Of a DNA stretch of 64,000 nucleotides, positions 10,607 through 22,119 are shown piece after piece. Both the position numbers and the translations under genes were made by a program. Each line of letters starts with the position of its first letter. Position 1 is the first letter of the stretch. The notes under the pieces are model-generated. The model was not told the DNA's origin and made no database searches. It saw only the letters and a program-made list of their open reading frames with translations. Origin of the DNA: Hymenopus coronatus (taxonomy: Eukaryota > Arthropoda > Insecta > Mantodea > Hymenopodidae); contig CM060900.1 of the NCBI GenBank assembly GCA_030762935.1, positions 430,860,421 through 430,924,420 of the forward strand, given 5' to 3'.

Positions 10607-13124
10607 GGTCAGTGGAGAAAGGAACTAAGTCACTTTTTGATGTTTTTCAGGAGAGACAAAATGCTGTTTAGCCAAATGACCTATTTTCAAAAATTTCTGT
10701 TTGATGTTTTATTGTGTTATTGTAATCTTGGAAGTATTGTATAGATATACTCACTGCATTGTTACCAATATTGCAAAAAAGTGAGTTTGAAAAAACATGA
10801 CTTAGTTCCTTTCTCCTCTCGATGGGCAGTTTTTCAAAATGTGGGTTTTATTAAAATCTAAGGTTTAGCACCTTATATAATAAAGTTATAAAGCCATACT
10901 TCATAAAAGCGACAAAAAAAAAAGACACCAAAATTTGTATGAAATTAAGAATTTTGTAGAAACATGAATGTGTAAAACACAAATAACCGTTATAGTTCCT
11001 TTATCATAAATAAATGATTTATGAAATCACTGGCCACTACAATATATCTACATAAAATTTCACTGCATCTTCGCCGCGTACATATTTCACTAGCTTGTGT
11101 ATGTCCTCCATTTTCTTCTGCTGAATGGGCACTCTGAGTTGTGGATATGCTAACTCCAGATCCATGCAAAGCTTTGATCAGGTCTTCAGCAAACAGAATG
11201 TATATGTTAGACAACTGTTGATGAATGGATGTGTCCTTGCTATTCCAGGCACAGCAGTTTCGTGAATGAATTCTTTATACTGGGAAATCGCAAATGATTC
11301 TTTCTTGCTCCTTGGAAAATCCTTACTTGTTGTTTCTACAGAAGCAACAATTTTCTTCAAAAACTGAGGCCACTATTTGTCAAAATTCAATGTTTTCTGT
11401 CTGAAACATAGTCACGGTTATGCCTGATACACTATTAGCTATCAACTCCACATACTCTTTAGGAGTATAAACTCTGTCATATTTTGAGATTTATCTCCTC
11501 ATTACTCCAAACACTCAATCACATGGAAGGTATGAATGGCTCCTCTCTGCAAATGGTGAAAGATCTTGTTTATTTTACCCAACTGTGTTAATCTAAGGCA
11601 CATTAGGATTAGCGTGTGATTTTTGTTTTGTCCTGGTGCTCCAGAGAAGAAGTAGAGTTCTTTAATATTTTCTGATACAGAAGTATGGAGGTAATTGTAT
11701 GAGAAGGAACATACCTCATTTGCCCCCCTTCTTTCCCTCACCTTCATGATACAGATACACAACACAATGTCTGGATTTGATGTTATGAATACAGAAACTG
11801 CTCCCCCTTAGCTGTCTAAGGTAAAATGTTTCTTGCACAGGGATGTTTGTTAAAGCCAAATTCTGCATAAAAGTCAAATGCCAAACCAGAGGCATTACTA
11901 TCCTTATTTTGTTCCACTTGCTTTAATTCAGTATAAAATCTCTTGCTCCTATGCTTATGCACATTAACATTGATTTGTGCTGCCCTTTGGCTGCTGTCAG
12001 TGAGATGAGGGCTGTTTATATTGGCTTGTAGTTCCTCACATATGCTGCAAACATCAATTTGTGGACGGCCAAAAGCATAGTTAGTATTTTCAGAAACATA
12101 CTTTCTATAAAAATCATACTTAACATCAAACTCAAGATATTTCTGCCGAAAAAGCTCATGCATTATTTTGATGTTCAAGCATGCGTCCAAGTATTGTATT
12201 TCTTTGCCAGCATACTGTGTTGTCCAAAGGGGGAATGAATGGATATGATCATTGCAAGACATTTTCTGTAATTTTGGTGGTGCACCCATTTTCTCCTCAT
12301 TTATCCCTTGGAATTTGTCCTCAAAAAGAGAGCTTTGATATTCAAAATACTTGCTTCTGTGATAAAGGATGAAGATTAAGAAGAGCTACACATCCATTCT
12401 GTTGTTTCCTTGGTCGTCTTTGCTTCACATCTTTAGCAACAATCAGTCCTTGTAAATAAATGTATATCTTGAGCATGTTTATCTTCTATGTCAAGAAAAT
12501 CTAAAACACAACCTTCAGGCATTGTGCATCACTATTATGGTGGAAGCATTCCATTCAACATACAAAAGGTGCTTAATCACATTAGCAATGTTGCAGCACT
12601 TACCATAAACTATAAAACTAAATGCATTATGAATTTGCTACTGCAATGGTTATTCACTTACCTGCAACCTGCTCCTATTCTTTTTTCTGGGTACAGAATT
12701 GCCCTGGTAGTTCAAGTATGGTAAGCCATGAACTCTTGCACGTTTTATTTTCCTCTTTTTGTGCTCATCCTCATTTTACTTTCTTTTAGGTGACATGATT
12801 GCTTAACTACAACAAGCTTCCAACTAAAAACTGCACTCTCTACATTTATGGCGAATCAAGAATTATGACGCAGGTGTAATATACCACCCATTGTCGAAGC
12901 ACATTCTTGGTGCAACAGGAGCGCTTCCAATGCGGTTCATATCGAGCTTACTGAGGAGAAAAGAACTAAGTCACTGACATAATTCCTTTCTCCGCATAAG
13001 GAAGTCAATTTTCTCTGCTAAGGAGGCATCAACACAGGACAATGTATTTAGGCCAAATTATAGCGGATGTACTAAAAAAAATGACAAAGTGAAAAAAATT
13101 ACTTAGTTCCTTTCTTCACTGACC
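10607..13124 (-). mobile_element. Decayed DNA transposon with GAGAAAGGAACTAAGT termini, 2.5 kb
   Basis: Terminal inverted repeats: GGTCAGTGGAGAAAGGAACT at the left and the reverse complement of the right end, GGTCAGTGAAGAAAGGAACT. The AAGGAACTAAGT core recurs near both ends (about 10803, 12963 and 12985). It encloses, on the minus strand, a degenerate transposase-like gene (11045-12450). The element lies wholly within the piggyBac-like element. The superfamily is not settled from memory; Sola-like is one possibility. The target duplication is unclear (GAATT versus GATTT). Confidence 0.68.
11045..12450 (-). pseudogene. Transposase-like pseudogene, GQNKN family (uncharacterised)
   Basis: Reading on the minus strand, blocks appear in the order seen in a large family of uncharacterised arthropod transposon proteins. 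First is a KQRRPR segment near 12420. A 157-codon open frame (12289-11816) follows, with HIHSFPLWTTQYAG, LNIKIMHELF, FGRPQIDVCSICEEL (a CxxC pair) and HKHRSKRFY. Next comes ANEVCSFSYNYL then FFSGAPGQNKN (11700-11620), and finally LRVPIQQKKMEDIHKLVKYV with FYVDIL and a stop near 11045. Frameshifts separate the blocks. In the GQNKN block the residue before the cysteine/alanine position is G where relatives, as I recall them, have D, which may be a lost catalytic aspartate. Confidence 0.6.
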
Positions 13125-13266
13125 GATTTAATTAAAAACAAAAGAAAATTTTGAAAATAAAATTAAAAATCCCAAAGTAGTTAATAATTAGGCATACAAA
13201 ACCTTACTACACAGAAATTTCAGGCTAATTAAATGAAGACACAGATATTTCTTTACGAAAAAAGCA

Positions 13267-13402
13267 TCACACCACACCACCACACAACACACCACATCCC
13301 ACCACACCACACCACACCACACACACACACACACACACACCACACCCCACCACCACACACCACACCACACCATAGCACACCACACCACACCTCATCACAT
13401 CA
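13267..13402. repeat. CCACA-rich low-complexity tract
   Basis: About 135 bp of (CCACA)n, (CA)n and variants inside the piggyBac-like element. Any ORFs across it are artefacts. Confidence 0.95.
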
Positions 13403-14511
13403 CACGTAAGCATGATGCTAATAATGAAAATGGCATAAAGTAATAGGATACAGAAGTAACGTAGATTACTGTACAATTTAGCACTTGTATTGTTGCAGAG
13501 CTAAATGATTGGTTCACATTGTATGCATCGACTGGTTACACATCCATAAATCCATTTTGATAAATACACTGATTGTTTGCATGCAAGGGCCAATGTTATC
13601 GGATGCATTTTCATTGCTAAAGCTAGAATATATATCTTCCTCTCTTACATCGGTGTCAGAAACATTTTCATCAAGGTCTGAAAATTCAAAATAACTCACT
13701 TTCTTTTAAAACATCGCAAACTACAGCATTTATTTCCTTTTTGGTTCATAATCGTTGGCTAGCTGATGCCACGTTTCAACCACTATAAACAAACATCAGG
13801 TAGAGAAATTAAATTTGGAGCTAAATTAGCACTTGGGAGTGTAAAGATAAGGTCCTGAAATGCTCCAGGAAACCTTTCTCTATGACTATGACAAGGAAGT
13901 ACACAGACTTCCAACTGGAAAGAGTTCATAGGTATAAAAATGGCATGATTAGATCATGATTGGCAATTAAAGGGTTAAGGATTTGAAAATTCATACCAAT
14001 AACAAGAATTAACTTGGAAATGGTTAATTCCATGTAAGATATAAATTTTGCTTTAACCATTGCTTTGTGCTTACTCATACATTTTTTGTATAGTAAGATT
14101 TTTGTTTATCTCTTACGTTTTACCAGTTATGCATAAGTCATACAGAATGAGGAGGTCTTCAGAGGCTTCTACAAGAAAATTTAAGTTATACATTTTGTCA
14201 TGTAAATATGTTTAATATATTTCATAAAAATCATTACAGCCAGTTTAGATAAAATCAAAACTTTCAAACATTTTTCCATGTAAAGGGTAGTTTTGGTTGG
14301 GAAGAGTGGGGGGATTTTCTAGCCAAACTTTTCGAAGATGCTGAACTTAAAGATCAAGTTTTAACTGGCTTTTTATTTTTCAGTTATGCACACACACGCG
14401 CATACGCACGCATGTACGCATGCACACACAAGCACACACACACACATTCATGCAAGTGCCTACTATACATGCATTCACACACATGGATATTTTTCAAAAA
14501 ATGCCCTTTTG

Positions 14512-15005
14512 GGATTTAAGGGTTCTCAAAAGCTGTATTTCTAATGAAATAACAATATCAAATATAAGTGTAGAATAAAATACTTTCTCATACATAGTAC
14601 TTAGTAGAGAAAAGAAACATAGGTACAGTATTGTATTAGATTTAAATATCGCAATTTTGGACATTTTAAGATAAAGGTATTAAATAAGCAATTTAACAAA
14701 CTTTCAGTGCAATGAAGTGAATTTCAAAGTCTCTGTAAATCCATTATAACACTGTCTGACTGTATTTTGTGTTTGGGATCTAAGGGCCCTGAAAACCTGT
14801 ACTTCTGATGAAATAACAATATCAAATATAAGTATGTACTTAGTAGAGAAAGTAAAAATAAGTAGAGTATTGTATTAGATTTAAATATGGCAATTTTGGA
14901 CATTTTAAGATAAAGATATTAAATAAGCAATTTAACGAAATGTCAGTACAATAAAGAGAACTTCAAAGTCTCTGTAAATCTGTTATAACACTGTCTGACC
15001 GTTTT
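14512..15005. repeat. Tandem duplication, two units of about 240-263 bp
   Basis: The segment from GGGATTTAAGGGTTCTCAAA to AACACTGTCTGACTG (14513-14765) recurs as GGGATCTAAGGGCCCTGAAA to AACACTGTCTGACCG (14776-15005). Similarity is high, with a short deletion in unit 2. Unit 1 includes the head end of an R-A copy. Confidence 0.8.
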
Positions 15006-15412
15006 GTGTTCTGGGGTGGTATCTTTTAGTTTGATATACAGTATTTTTCATGCTAAAAATTATTTTGGCAGTCCATGTGATTTTGAATTTTTTTAAGAAT
15101 TTTTTTGATTTTCTGATGCAGTTATGACTGATATGTAAAGTTCTTGAAAATGGGTTTGTTAGTGTTTGGCTTAGTTATGTGCTGACTGTGATTACCCAAC
15201 ATCAGACCATGAAATAAAAATATAACTCTATAAAACCCACAATATATGTGGCAGAATTAGACAATTGGGAAAAATTTACATAAAACAAGACAAAACAATG
15301 CAATGAATTTTGACTTATCACCACATAGCACTCTTTTGAAGCACATAAAAGGAGCTCCAATAATGCCAAAGCCAATCTCTTCAAAAACCATGGAGAAAAA
15401 TGCTTTGCCCAA

Positions 15413-15950
15413 GAGCCACGCCATGGCCGAGTAATTAGACGACTCGCCTCTCACCTATATGGCCTAGCTGTGACCCCATGTGAGGTTTTTGGTGGACAAA
15501 GCGTTGAAGAGATAGTTTTCTCCAGGTTCTCCTACTCCTGTTTCCCCTGCCATCACATTCCACTGGTTAAAATTAAATGGTGTTTTATTTATGGACCCTC
15601 TTTAACTGCTTTGGTTCTCAGCGTCCCATTCTATACTAGGCATGAAATACCGCTTAATTTTGCTCAGAGGCCTCCCTATCAGGCTTGAGGTTCTTTTACA
15701 TGCTGTAAATCTATGACACAGGACTCACGGCTTTACTTCCCTTCCGAAGGTAGCCATGCTAAGGATTTTTATGCCCAAAAAAATACATTGTGCTCCGCCA
15801 GGTTTGAACCCACGACCATGGGTGTATGAAGTTAGCATGGTAACCATTACACCACGGAGTGCAACATTCCACTGGTGCTCCAACTTCATTCCATATATCA
15901 CCAGTGTCATCCCCTGAGGTGCCATGGTAGTAAAAGCAGGCATTAAGCCT
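15413..15950 (+). mobile_element. SINE-1 copy interrupted by a SINE-2
   Basis: Plus-strand SINE-1: head GCCATGGCCGAGTAATTAGA at 15420, body CCCTGCCATCACATTCCACT at 15545. It resumes after the insertion with GTGCTCCAACTTCATTCC and the tail GTAGTAAAAGCAGGCATTA. The two halves are contiguous in intact copies. Confidence 0.85.
15568..15863 (-). mobile_element. SINE-2 (tRNA-derived), 13-bp target duplication
   Basis: Minus-strand copy. The head at the right end reads CTCCGTGGTGTAATGGTTAC (Val-tRNA-like A box), with B box GGTTCAAACC. The body has a CTTCCGAAGG palindrome and an ACGGCATGTAAAAGAACCTC-like segment. Exact 13-bp duplications of ACATTCCACTGGT lie at 15555-15567 and 15864-15876. Confidence 0.9.
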
Positions 15951-16359
15951 GTCCAGGTAAAATTACCTGTTAGGATGTTTTAGTGATACTAATTCCAACT
16001 CGGAACAATTTCTAAAGCTTTATAAGCTAAGGGAACTACCTGCAGAAGAGTATCACAGAGCATCCCACTTTTTATTTATAGGAGAATGTTTGCAAAATCT
16101 GTTGCTCTGTGCAACTACATATAAGCTCCTTGTTACAAACTATAAACAACTACACATATAGACTCCTGAAATGAAGTAATAGCCCCAAGTGTGACTGCTT
16201 TTATGGAAAATATTTGTAAAAAACTTTTACTTTCTTTACCACTTACCTACTTATTTGGTAGGGGAAGGATTTGCGTTACATCCACAGCTTTGGTAAGAGA
16301 TATCACATAATATAAGTTTTCAGACCACTTGAATGCCCGCCCCCAAAGAAAAGAATTTT

Positions 16360-16710
16360 ACTTTCTCTCACATGTGTATAATGTACATAGCAGATACAGA
16401 ACTGTATTCCACCTAAAAATTGTATACCAAGATTTCACCATAAATGCATGATTTGAGGGCACCTGAATAAAACTTTTGATGAGGTCTACTCGCATAACTT
16501 TCCTTAGCTGATCCAAATACAAACAATTCTTACAAAAGATTATTTTTATTAGTACTTTGAGATATACATTAGCAGAATTGGTCTTATTACTTGCTTCGTT
16601 GTAAGTAAAAGAGAAATAAGGGAATACATTATGCTCATGCAAGTCAAATCTTTTAAAGGCTGGTCGCTATGTCAAGCAATTGAGGTTTGGTTTGCTTTGT
16701 ATGGTCCCAT
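16360..16710. repeat. R-A fragment in fold-back arrangement
   Basis: The forward R-A head (CTTTCTCTCACATGTGTATAA through CCAAGATTTCACC, 16365-16435) is followed directly by the tail half in reverse orientation (CAAACAATTCTTACAAAAGA to GGTCGCTATGTC, 16518-16675). Confidence 0.65.
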
Positions 16711-17639
16711 GTGAAAAAAGGTTAGGTAGTGTTGGGTTCCTCATGTTGAAGCACTAGCTTGTGGTTGCAAGGACAATTCTGCCATTTGTGAGGAGGTTGT
16801 TTATAGTTAAGACTGGATACTTATTTTCCTAGTCAGCTCCTTGGGAAAGCATCAAGGCACGTGACTGAGAGGAAGACCTGGTGAGCTCTAAGATGCTGAG
16901 TAGGATTGTAAACTCGGTCAAAAGCGTGCTACAAGTTGTGCCCCTGCCAGCAGCCTCCACAGAACTGTATCGAGACATGCAATCAGGTATTACTGTGAAA
17001 AGCTTGAGATGCAGAATGGGACCAACAATTTTTTTTTTTTTTTTTTGTTCTTTCAAAAGGAAGGGAAATTCCATTTAGGCAACCAAGGGGTGGGGGTCAC
17101 CATATCTGACACTACCCACTAAAACTGAAAGCTGTAATGGCCAGCACTATCGGTACATGCTAGGTATGAGTAGAGAACCAGGACACAAATATGGCCATAG
17201 CCTTAATAGTGCCCTTGGAAATTTAAGGTGTGGAAATGAAGGCAAAGTCAGAAGCTTGTCTCTAGGATGGTGACACAGTTGTGTTCTAGTTACCCTGCAG
17301 TAGAGGACATTGTGATTGTTTAGTATTTGATAGTAGAACTAGTGTTTATAATTTCTGGCATGCTGTTAATAATGCTGTCCTGTGACAAGGTTGAAGTCAT
17401 AAATGTAATTATTGAATTAGCAATTGTTTGCTAGAACCTAAACTGCTCCTCCCACCCTTTTAGGCAGAGGCGTTGTCCTATTTTCTGTGATTCTTGCTCA
17501 ATTGTTGAGCGTCATTATTTTTATCATTAGCTGTAATAGCAATTAATCATTAAAGCTAAATTTAACTATTAATGTGCTTATGAATATATTTTCATTCTGT
17601 GCCATAGCTGTAACAATGTCTTAACTTTAGTCATTTCCT

Positions 17640-20600
17640 AGTCATCAACAGTTGGAGGCCCCTCCTCCTCATGGGCCGCCTTGATTCTGAGAGCAAGGAC
17701 TTTGAGGGCGTCCAAACTTTGCGAACTGTGAAAATCTTACTTACATGTCGAGGTTTTTGTGCATATCTGTTTAGGGTTTGCCCAGGCCAAAAGTTCTGTC
17801 GAACAGCAGTCTCTTGTGTTTACTGACATCTGTTTCATACTTGCCTAGTTCTTGAATTAGGCCATTGTTGCTATTTGTTTGTATAGATGATATCTTTGGG
17901 ATTTGATGAATTGCTCTATTAAGTGAATTTTAGTTCCTAGGAGATGGGCCAGTGCTTCCAGGGGCACTTAGACAATTATTCATATTATTGTATTCTGGAG
18001 TGACAATAGCTTGTGTATGTGTGATTTAGCAGCATATCCCCTTATGGGGGCTGCATACGTAATGATTGATATTGTTGGTGTTTTATAGAGTGTAAATCCC
18101 ATGTTTAGTTTTTGTTGGCTGTTCAAATTGATATTTGGATACACTTTATTTAGTTGGCCATTTGTTTTGGCTCTGATCATAGCAATGTACTTGCTTCAGG
18201 TGAGGCCTTGGTCATGACCAGACCTAAGTAGGTCACTTGTTCCTTCCATTGAATTCCTTCGCCTTGGTAATTCCTTCGGCTGGAGTGCATGTTTTTCCTT
18301 TCAGGGAGCAGTCTTTTTGTGAAGACTATTGCTTGCAACTTTCTGGCATTTATTTTAATTCTCCATTTTGTGAACCACAGTTCGAGTGTGTTTAATGTAT
18401 CTTGCAAGCACAAAGGATCCTGCACTTGTACTGTGTAAATAATTGCATTGCCTTGGGCATCTGTCCATCAACCCCACTGCCAGTGAGGGTGCTTGGCATA
18501 AAAGTTGCTGGCCAGGATGGCACTGGGATGTTAGGGGTATGGTGAATTGGCAGTCATAGGGCAAGAACTGCCATTTGGGGGGACGGTACATGGAGACTAT
18601 TAAAACTTCCTTGTCAATGAAGTCTAATATCGCTGCTGTGGGATCTAGGGTTTACAGGGATGGGAGCTGAATTGGGTGGTGGGTCAAATTTTGTCTTGCT
18701 AAGATTGTAGTGCCATCTCCTGTGCAGCCCTGGTGGTTAGTCCTGTGGCAGAGGTAGCCCAGTAAGCAGAATCAGAAGTCTGGTTGGAGGTATGTTTTGC
18801 AGACTAAGATGATGTCCAATGCTTGGTTTCTAGCAAAGTAGAGTTGCTCTCCCCCTGACTGGACATGAGTTCCAGTACACAAACCTAAATGAGAAACAAA
18901 GCCTATTTTGATTCACCATTCCGGGCACACAGGATGACACTGGTCAGCACTGCAAGTCCCTCCATACATATAGCATTTTGCCAGCCATGCCTTAGGTGGA
19001 AAAGAAGGAGCCAATCAACTAGCAGCTGTGCCATGGCCAAGTGGTTAGACCACCCGTCTCTCACCTAGATGGCCTAGGTTTGATCCCAAGCAACCGCATG
19101 TGAGATTTGTGGTGGACAAAGCAGCACAGGGGTAGGTTTTCTCCAGGTTGTCTGGATTCCCCTGCCATCGCATTCCACTGGTGCTCCGTCTTCAATTTAT
19201 ATATCACCAGTGTCATCACCTGCAGTGCCACAAGTAGTAAAAGTGGGTGTTAAACACTAACAAAAAAATCAACTAGCATATATGTTTACCGTGGACCTAC
19301 AGCATTTTCTGCAGCCACCTCAGCGTGTTATCAAGATCAAAGCCAGGGGTAGGGGTTGAAGCTGGAGTGATGGTGAGAATAGGGAGTAGGGTAGGAGTAG
19401 GGATGGTGGCCTGAGAAGACCCGGCAGTGGCATGGTCCCCGTTGGCCAATACATCCCACTGTGTTGTGCAGCAATTACCTCGCCCCCATTGGTCTGGGAG
19501 TTTTGCGCACTCTGGGTACCTGAGGGCTGGGCGTGGGTGAAGTTGGGGCGGTTTTTGTGGGTGGTTTGCCTACATGTGTGTATCTCGGGACATCCATGGG
19601 TTATATGCAGACGGTCGTGCCACCCTAGCATAGGAGTGGTCCAGTTGTGGCACTTTGGGCTCTTACGTCTGATTGTGTGCCTCGGTGATGGGTTTCTGTC
19701 TCTGCTGTTGTCTGGGTGGTTTGGGCAATCTTGAGGTGATAATGGCTTTACTGATGGGGCACCCACCACGACAGGCCGCATGTTCACCCTTACAGTTGGC
19801 ACAAGCAGGTGCATCCATGAATGTATGTGTACGGACCTTGTGTTATGACTCGCTGCAAGAGGTTTCCAAAACAGAAGTGCCTGGAATGGTTGAATCCCAG
19901 GCACCAGGGGTTCACCAGAGTCCCTGGATGCTTCTATTTTTACCCAGAGATAACAGAGGGTTGTGACACTAATATACATTTGCTTCCGGGTCATTTGCTC
20001 ACTCCACTATCACTAGAAAGAGGGGCAGAGCAGTATTGAGTACTTGGCCATCTAGATAGGCTTTGGTGAATTGCTTTACAACTCAGGGCTAGAGGCCTTG
20101 GCGGCAGAATTCATCCTCGATATCATGCACAAGTGCATCCACTGGAAGCCCCCAGATGACATGTCAGATGCCCCTGATTTTGCCCAGGCCAAATATGAAG
20201 TGGGGAATACTGTTCTTCCCCAGGGAAGCCAAAAGGTGATGGTAGCCCCCCATGGTTTTCGCCTGGAAAAAAAAGTGGGTCCTCCACTTCATAACTGTAC
20301 AGTAGAGTCGGCATGACCTGCATTAGGAAGTGGTTGACGATGTTCAGCAGTGGAAGCTGTCTAACTGGCCCCCACTGACTGGAGAGCAATCCCTCCAATG
20401 TCAGGAGGGATCCGGCAAAACACTCTGTAGTTGTGTTGTGTCTGTCACAGCCATGTTTGCCTTCCCCCTCCATGGAGATGTCAGTTGTTTATGGTCAAGT
20501 CAGTATGAATGACCTCGGTCATGTCAGATGTGGCAGGAGTGGAGGCAGTATTTCTTTCACCACTGTGGTCCGTCTGGATGGACACCAAATTTAGCCTATC

Positions 20601-20960
20601 ACATTGGACTGGCATATTATGAGAAGAGCCCTGGATGGCGATGTCATTGGCAGTTCCCAAATCTTTGTTGTGTCCATCATCGCCCTGCGGGCTTAATGAG
20701 CGAAAACGGTTGGATTTTACAGGCCAAAATAAACTTGGATCTTCTTTGGTGGCAGTACTATTGCAGCACCAAATTGGGGCTTATTATTGGGATAGTAGTG
20801 GAGGGTGGTGGATAGCATTTTTTGGGTGGGCATGTTCCACTGCTCTCAAAGGAAATACCATCCAGTGATGTTGACTGAGGTTGTATTGGTCGCCCACCAC
20901 TAATGCCTGCATTGTTGGGGTTGGTGGTCCCTCTCCCTTTTTATATCCACAGCCACCTCA
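17640..20960 (-). pseudogene. Jockey-like LINE relic (gag ORF1 and EN-RT ORF2), split by a SINE
   Basis: Minus-strand non-LTR retrotransposon in many frames. The 5' half (about 19320-20850) is gag-like: a knuckle reading CANCKGEHAACRGGC lies at 19815-19770, and downstream text is Pro/Gln-rich. After the SINE, 18900-18490 keeps endonuclease pieces (GDGTTILARQ, SMYRPPKWQ, NFYAKHPHW). The frame then jumps to the RT end (AIIYTVQVQD, LELWFTKWRIKIN, QVTYLGLVM) at 18470-18190 and the thumb (YAAPIRGYAAKSHI) at 18040. The RT catalytic core is missing, so an internal deletion joins EN to late RT. Stops and shifts are frequent. The domain order and INxxK/YLGL motifs fit the jockey group. Confidence 0.7.
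19025..19266 (+). mobile_element. SINE-1, intact, 12-bp target duplication
   Basis: The best reference copy: GCTGTGCCATGGCCAAGTGG head with A box, B box GGTTTGATCCC, body with GGATTCCCCTGCCATCGC, tail GTAAAAGTGGGTGTTAAAC followed by ACAAAAAA. AATCAACTAGCA is duplicated at 19013-19024 and 19267-19278. It lies between the ORF1 and ORF2 parts of the LINE relic, in the opposite orientation. Confidence 0.92.
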
Positions 20961-21104
20961 TTCTATCCTCTCTACCATAATTAGCGTGGTGATGCCATCT
21001 CTCTTTATTCACTGAATACAGCACCTACATGTGGCAATCTTACATAGTAAGTCTAATATGGCTTGTTCAGCCATTGTCCCAAATTGTTCATAACAGGTAG
21101 TTTA

Positions 21105-22110
21105 AAACTGAAACCAATAACAAGGAATATACCAACTCTACATGAAACATGTGTATGACAAAAATCATGGTTTTAACAAGCTCTTCATTTTTTTGTATTA
21201 GTTTTTGTCTATTTCTTATGGTTTAACCATTATGCAAAATTTTAAAAACTTATCCAAAATAAAGAGATCGGAGGCTATTTCCAGAAAATTCAAAATATAC
21301 ATTCTATTTATGATGTAACTATCTCTAATGTATAGTACTATCAAAACGTTTTCTAAGTAAAGGGCAGTTTGTGGTGGAGTGATATTTTTGAAAATCTTTT
21401 GTGTTCCATCCTTGGATGATACTAAACATAATAACCAAATTTGGTTTTTATTGACATTTTTAGTTTTTAGCTATGCTGTACACATAGATATATACATAAA
21501 ACTTTTTGTAAAAATGCTTTTTTCGGACTCGGGTGACTTCAAAGCATATATTTCCATTGAATGGAATACAATATCTCTTCTAGTTACTATGTACACTGTA
21601 TGTACATACACACTAGAGAAATTAAAAAGAGGATTTTTAGAAAAAGATCAGTCTGTGGACAGAATAACTCAAAATCCAAAAGTTGTTTAAGTACCAAATA
21701 CGATATTTAAGTTTAGTATCTTCCAAGGATGAGACACAAAGATTTTCAGAAAAATTTACCCCCCCCCCCCCTAAGCCATCCTTTATTTGGAAGGTTTTTC
21801 AAAATGTTCAATTTTGTAAAAAATGACTAAAAATATTGAGTAAAATACTGAATTAAAATACCATTTAAAAACCCAATTTCAATTGTTTTACACAGAGATA
21901 GCTTTTAAGCTTTGGCCATGGCTTTAGCCCAGTGAACTCTTTTAGCTCCCTTCCTCTTAGAAGGCAGCAACCAATAAGATCAGTTCTGCTAATGTTTATG
22001 TTGATTAGCATGTTGCAGATAAAAAAAAAAAAAAAAATTATAACAGTTTATTTGCAGAATAGGTAGAGAAAGTTATATGGGTGTAATACATAATATTTTT
22101 AGAAGAATAT
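21105..22110. repeat. Two R-A copies head to head (fold-back)
   Basis: 21105-21612 runs in reverse orientation to its head (CTAGTTACTATGTACACTGT). From 21613 the sequence continues as a forward copy (GATCAGTCTGTGGACAG onward) to the tail GAATAGGTAGAGAAAGTTAT near 22070. The arms are diverged but align in inverted order. A C run (21760-21770) and an A run (22020-22037) lie inside. Confidence 0.7.
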
Positions 22111-22119
22111 GTGTGCACC

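Larger units (their letters stand above)
10416..13978 (-). mobile_element. piggyBac-like element (TTAA-flanked), itself interrupted
   Basis: The termini are TTAACTCTTTTAGCGCCAAT at 10416 and, as reverse complement of the right end, TTAACCCTTTAATTGCCAAT. Both include the TTAA target. piggyBac elements characteristically insert at TTAA and start with a CCCTTT-like TIR. In uninterrupted R-A copies the site reads AAAAGTTTAAGTATTT, a single TTAA, so this is a true insertion with a known empty site. The outer element is about 1 kb once the inner transposon (10607-13124) is removed. An acidic ORF at 13514-13699 (minus) may be a transposase N-terminal remnant. Confidence 0.7.
9905..14630 (-). mobile_element. 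R-A repeat copy split by a SINE and a nested piggyBac-like element
   Basis: A reverse-orientation copy of the AT-rich R-A family. It begins with its tail block (CACATGACTTTCTCTACC near 9921). It is interrupted at 10088-10334 by a SINE and at 10416-13978 by a TTAA-flanked element, then resumes with AAAATTCATACCAATAACAAG and the rest of the consensus to a TAGAGAAA head near 14610. Joining the three pieces gives the same order as uninterrupted copies at 44848-45722. No coding capacity. Confidence 0.75.

Noticed and set aside
13188..13476. Cys/Val/Trp-rich ORFs (minus)
   Set aside because: Product of the CCACA/CA low-complexity tract.
19025..19100. Possible tRNA gene (A and B boxes)
   Set aside because: It does not fold into a full cloverleaf, is followed by a SINE body and tail, and is bounded by a target duplication; all such heads here belong to SINEs.
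19320..19994. 224-codon minus-strand ORF
   Set aside because: It overlaps the LINE gag region, but the zinc-knuckle residues are in another frame, so this frame is a shadow.
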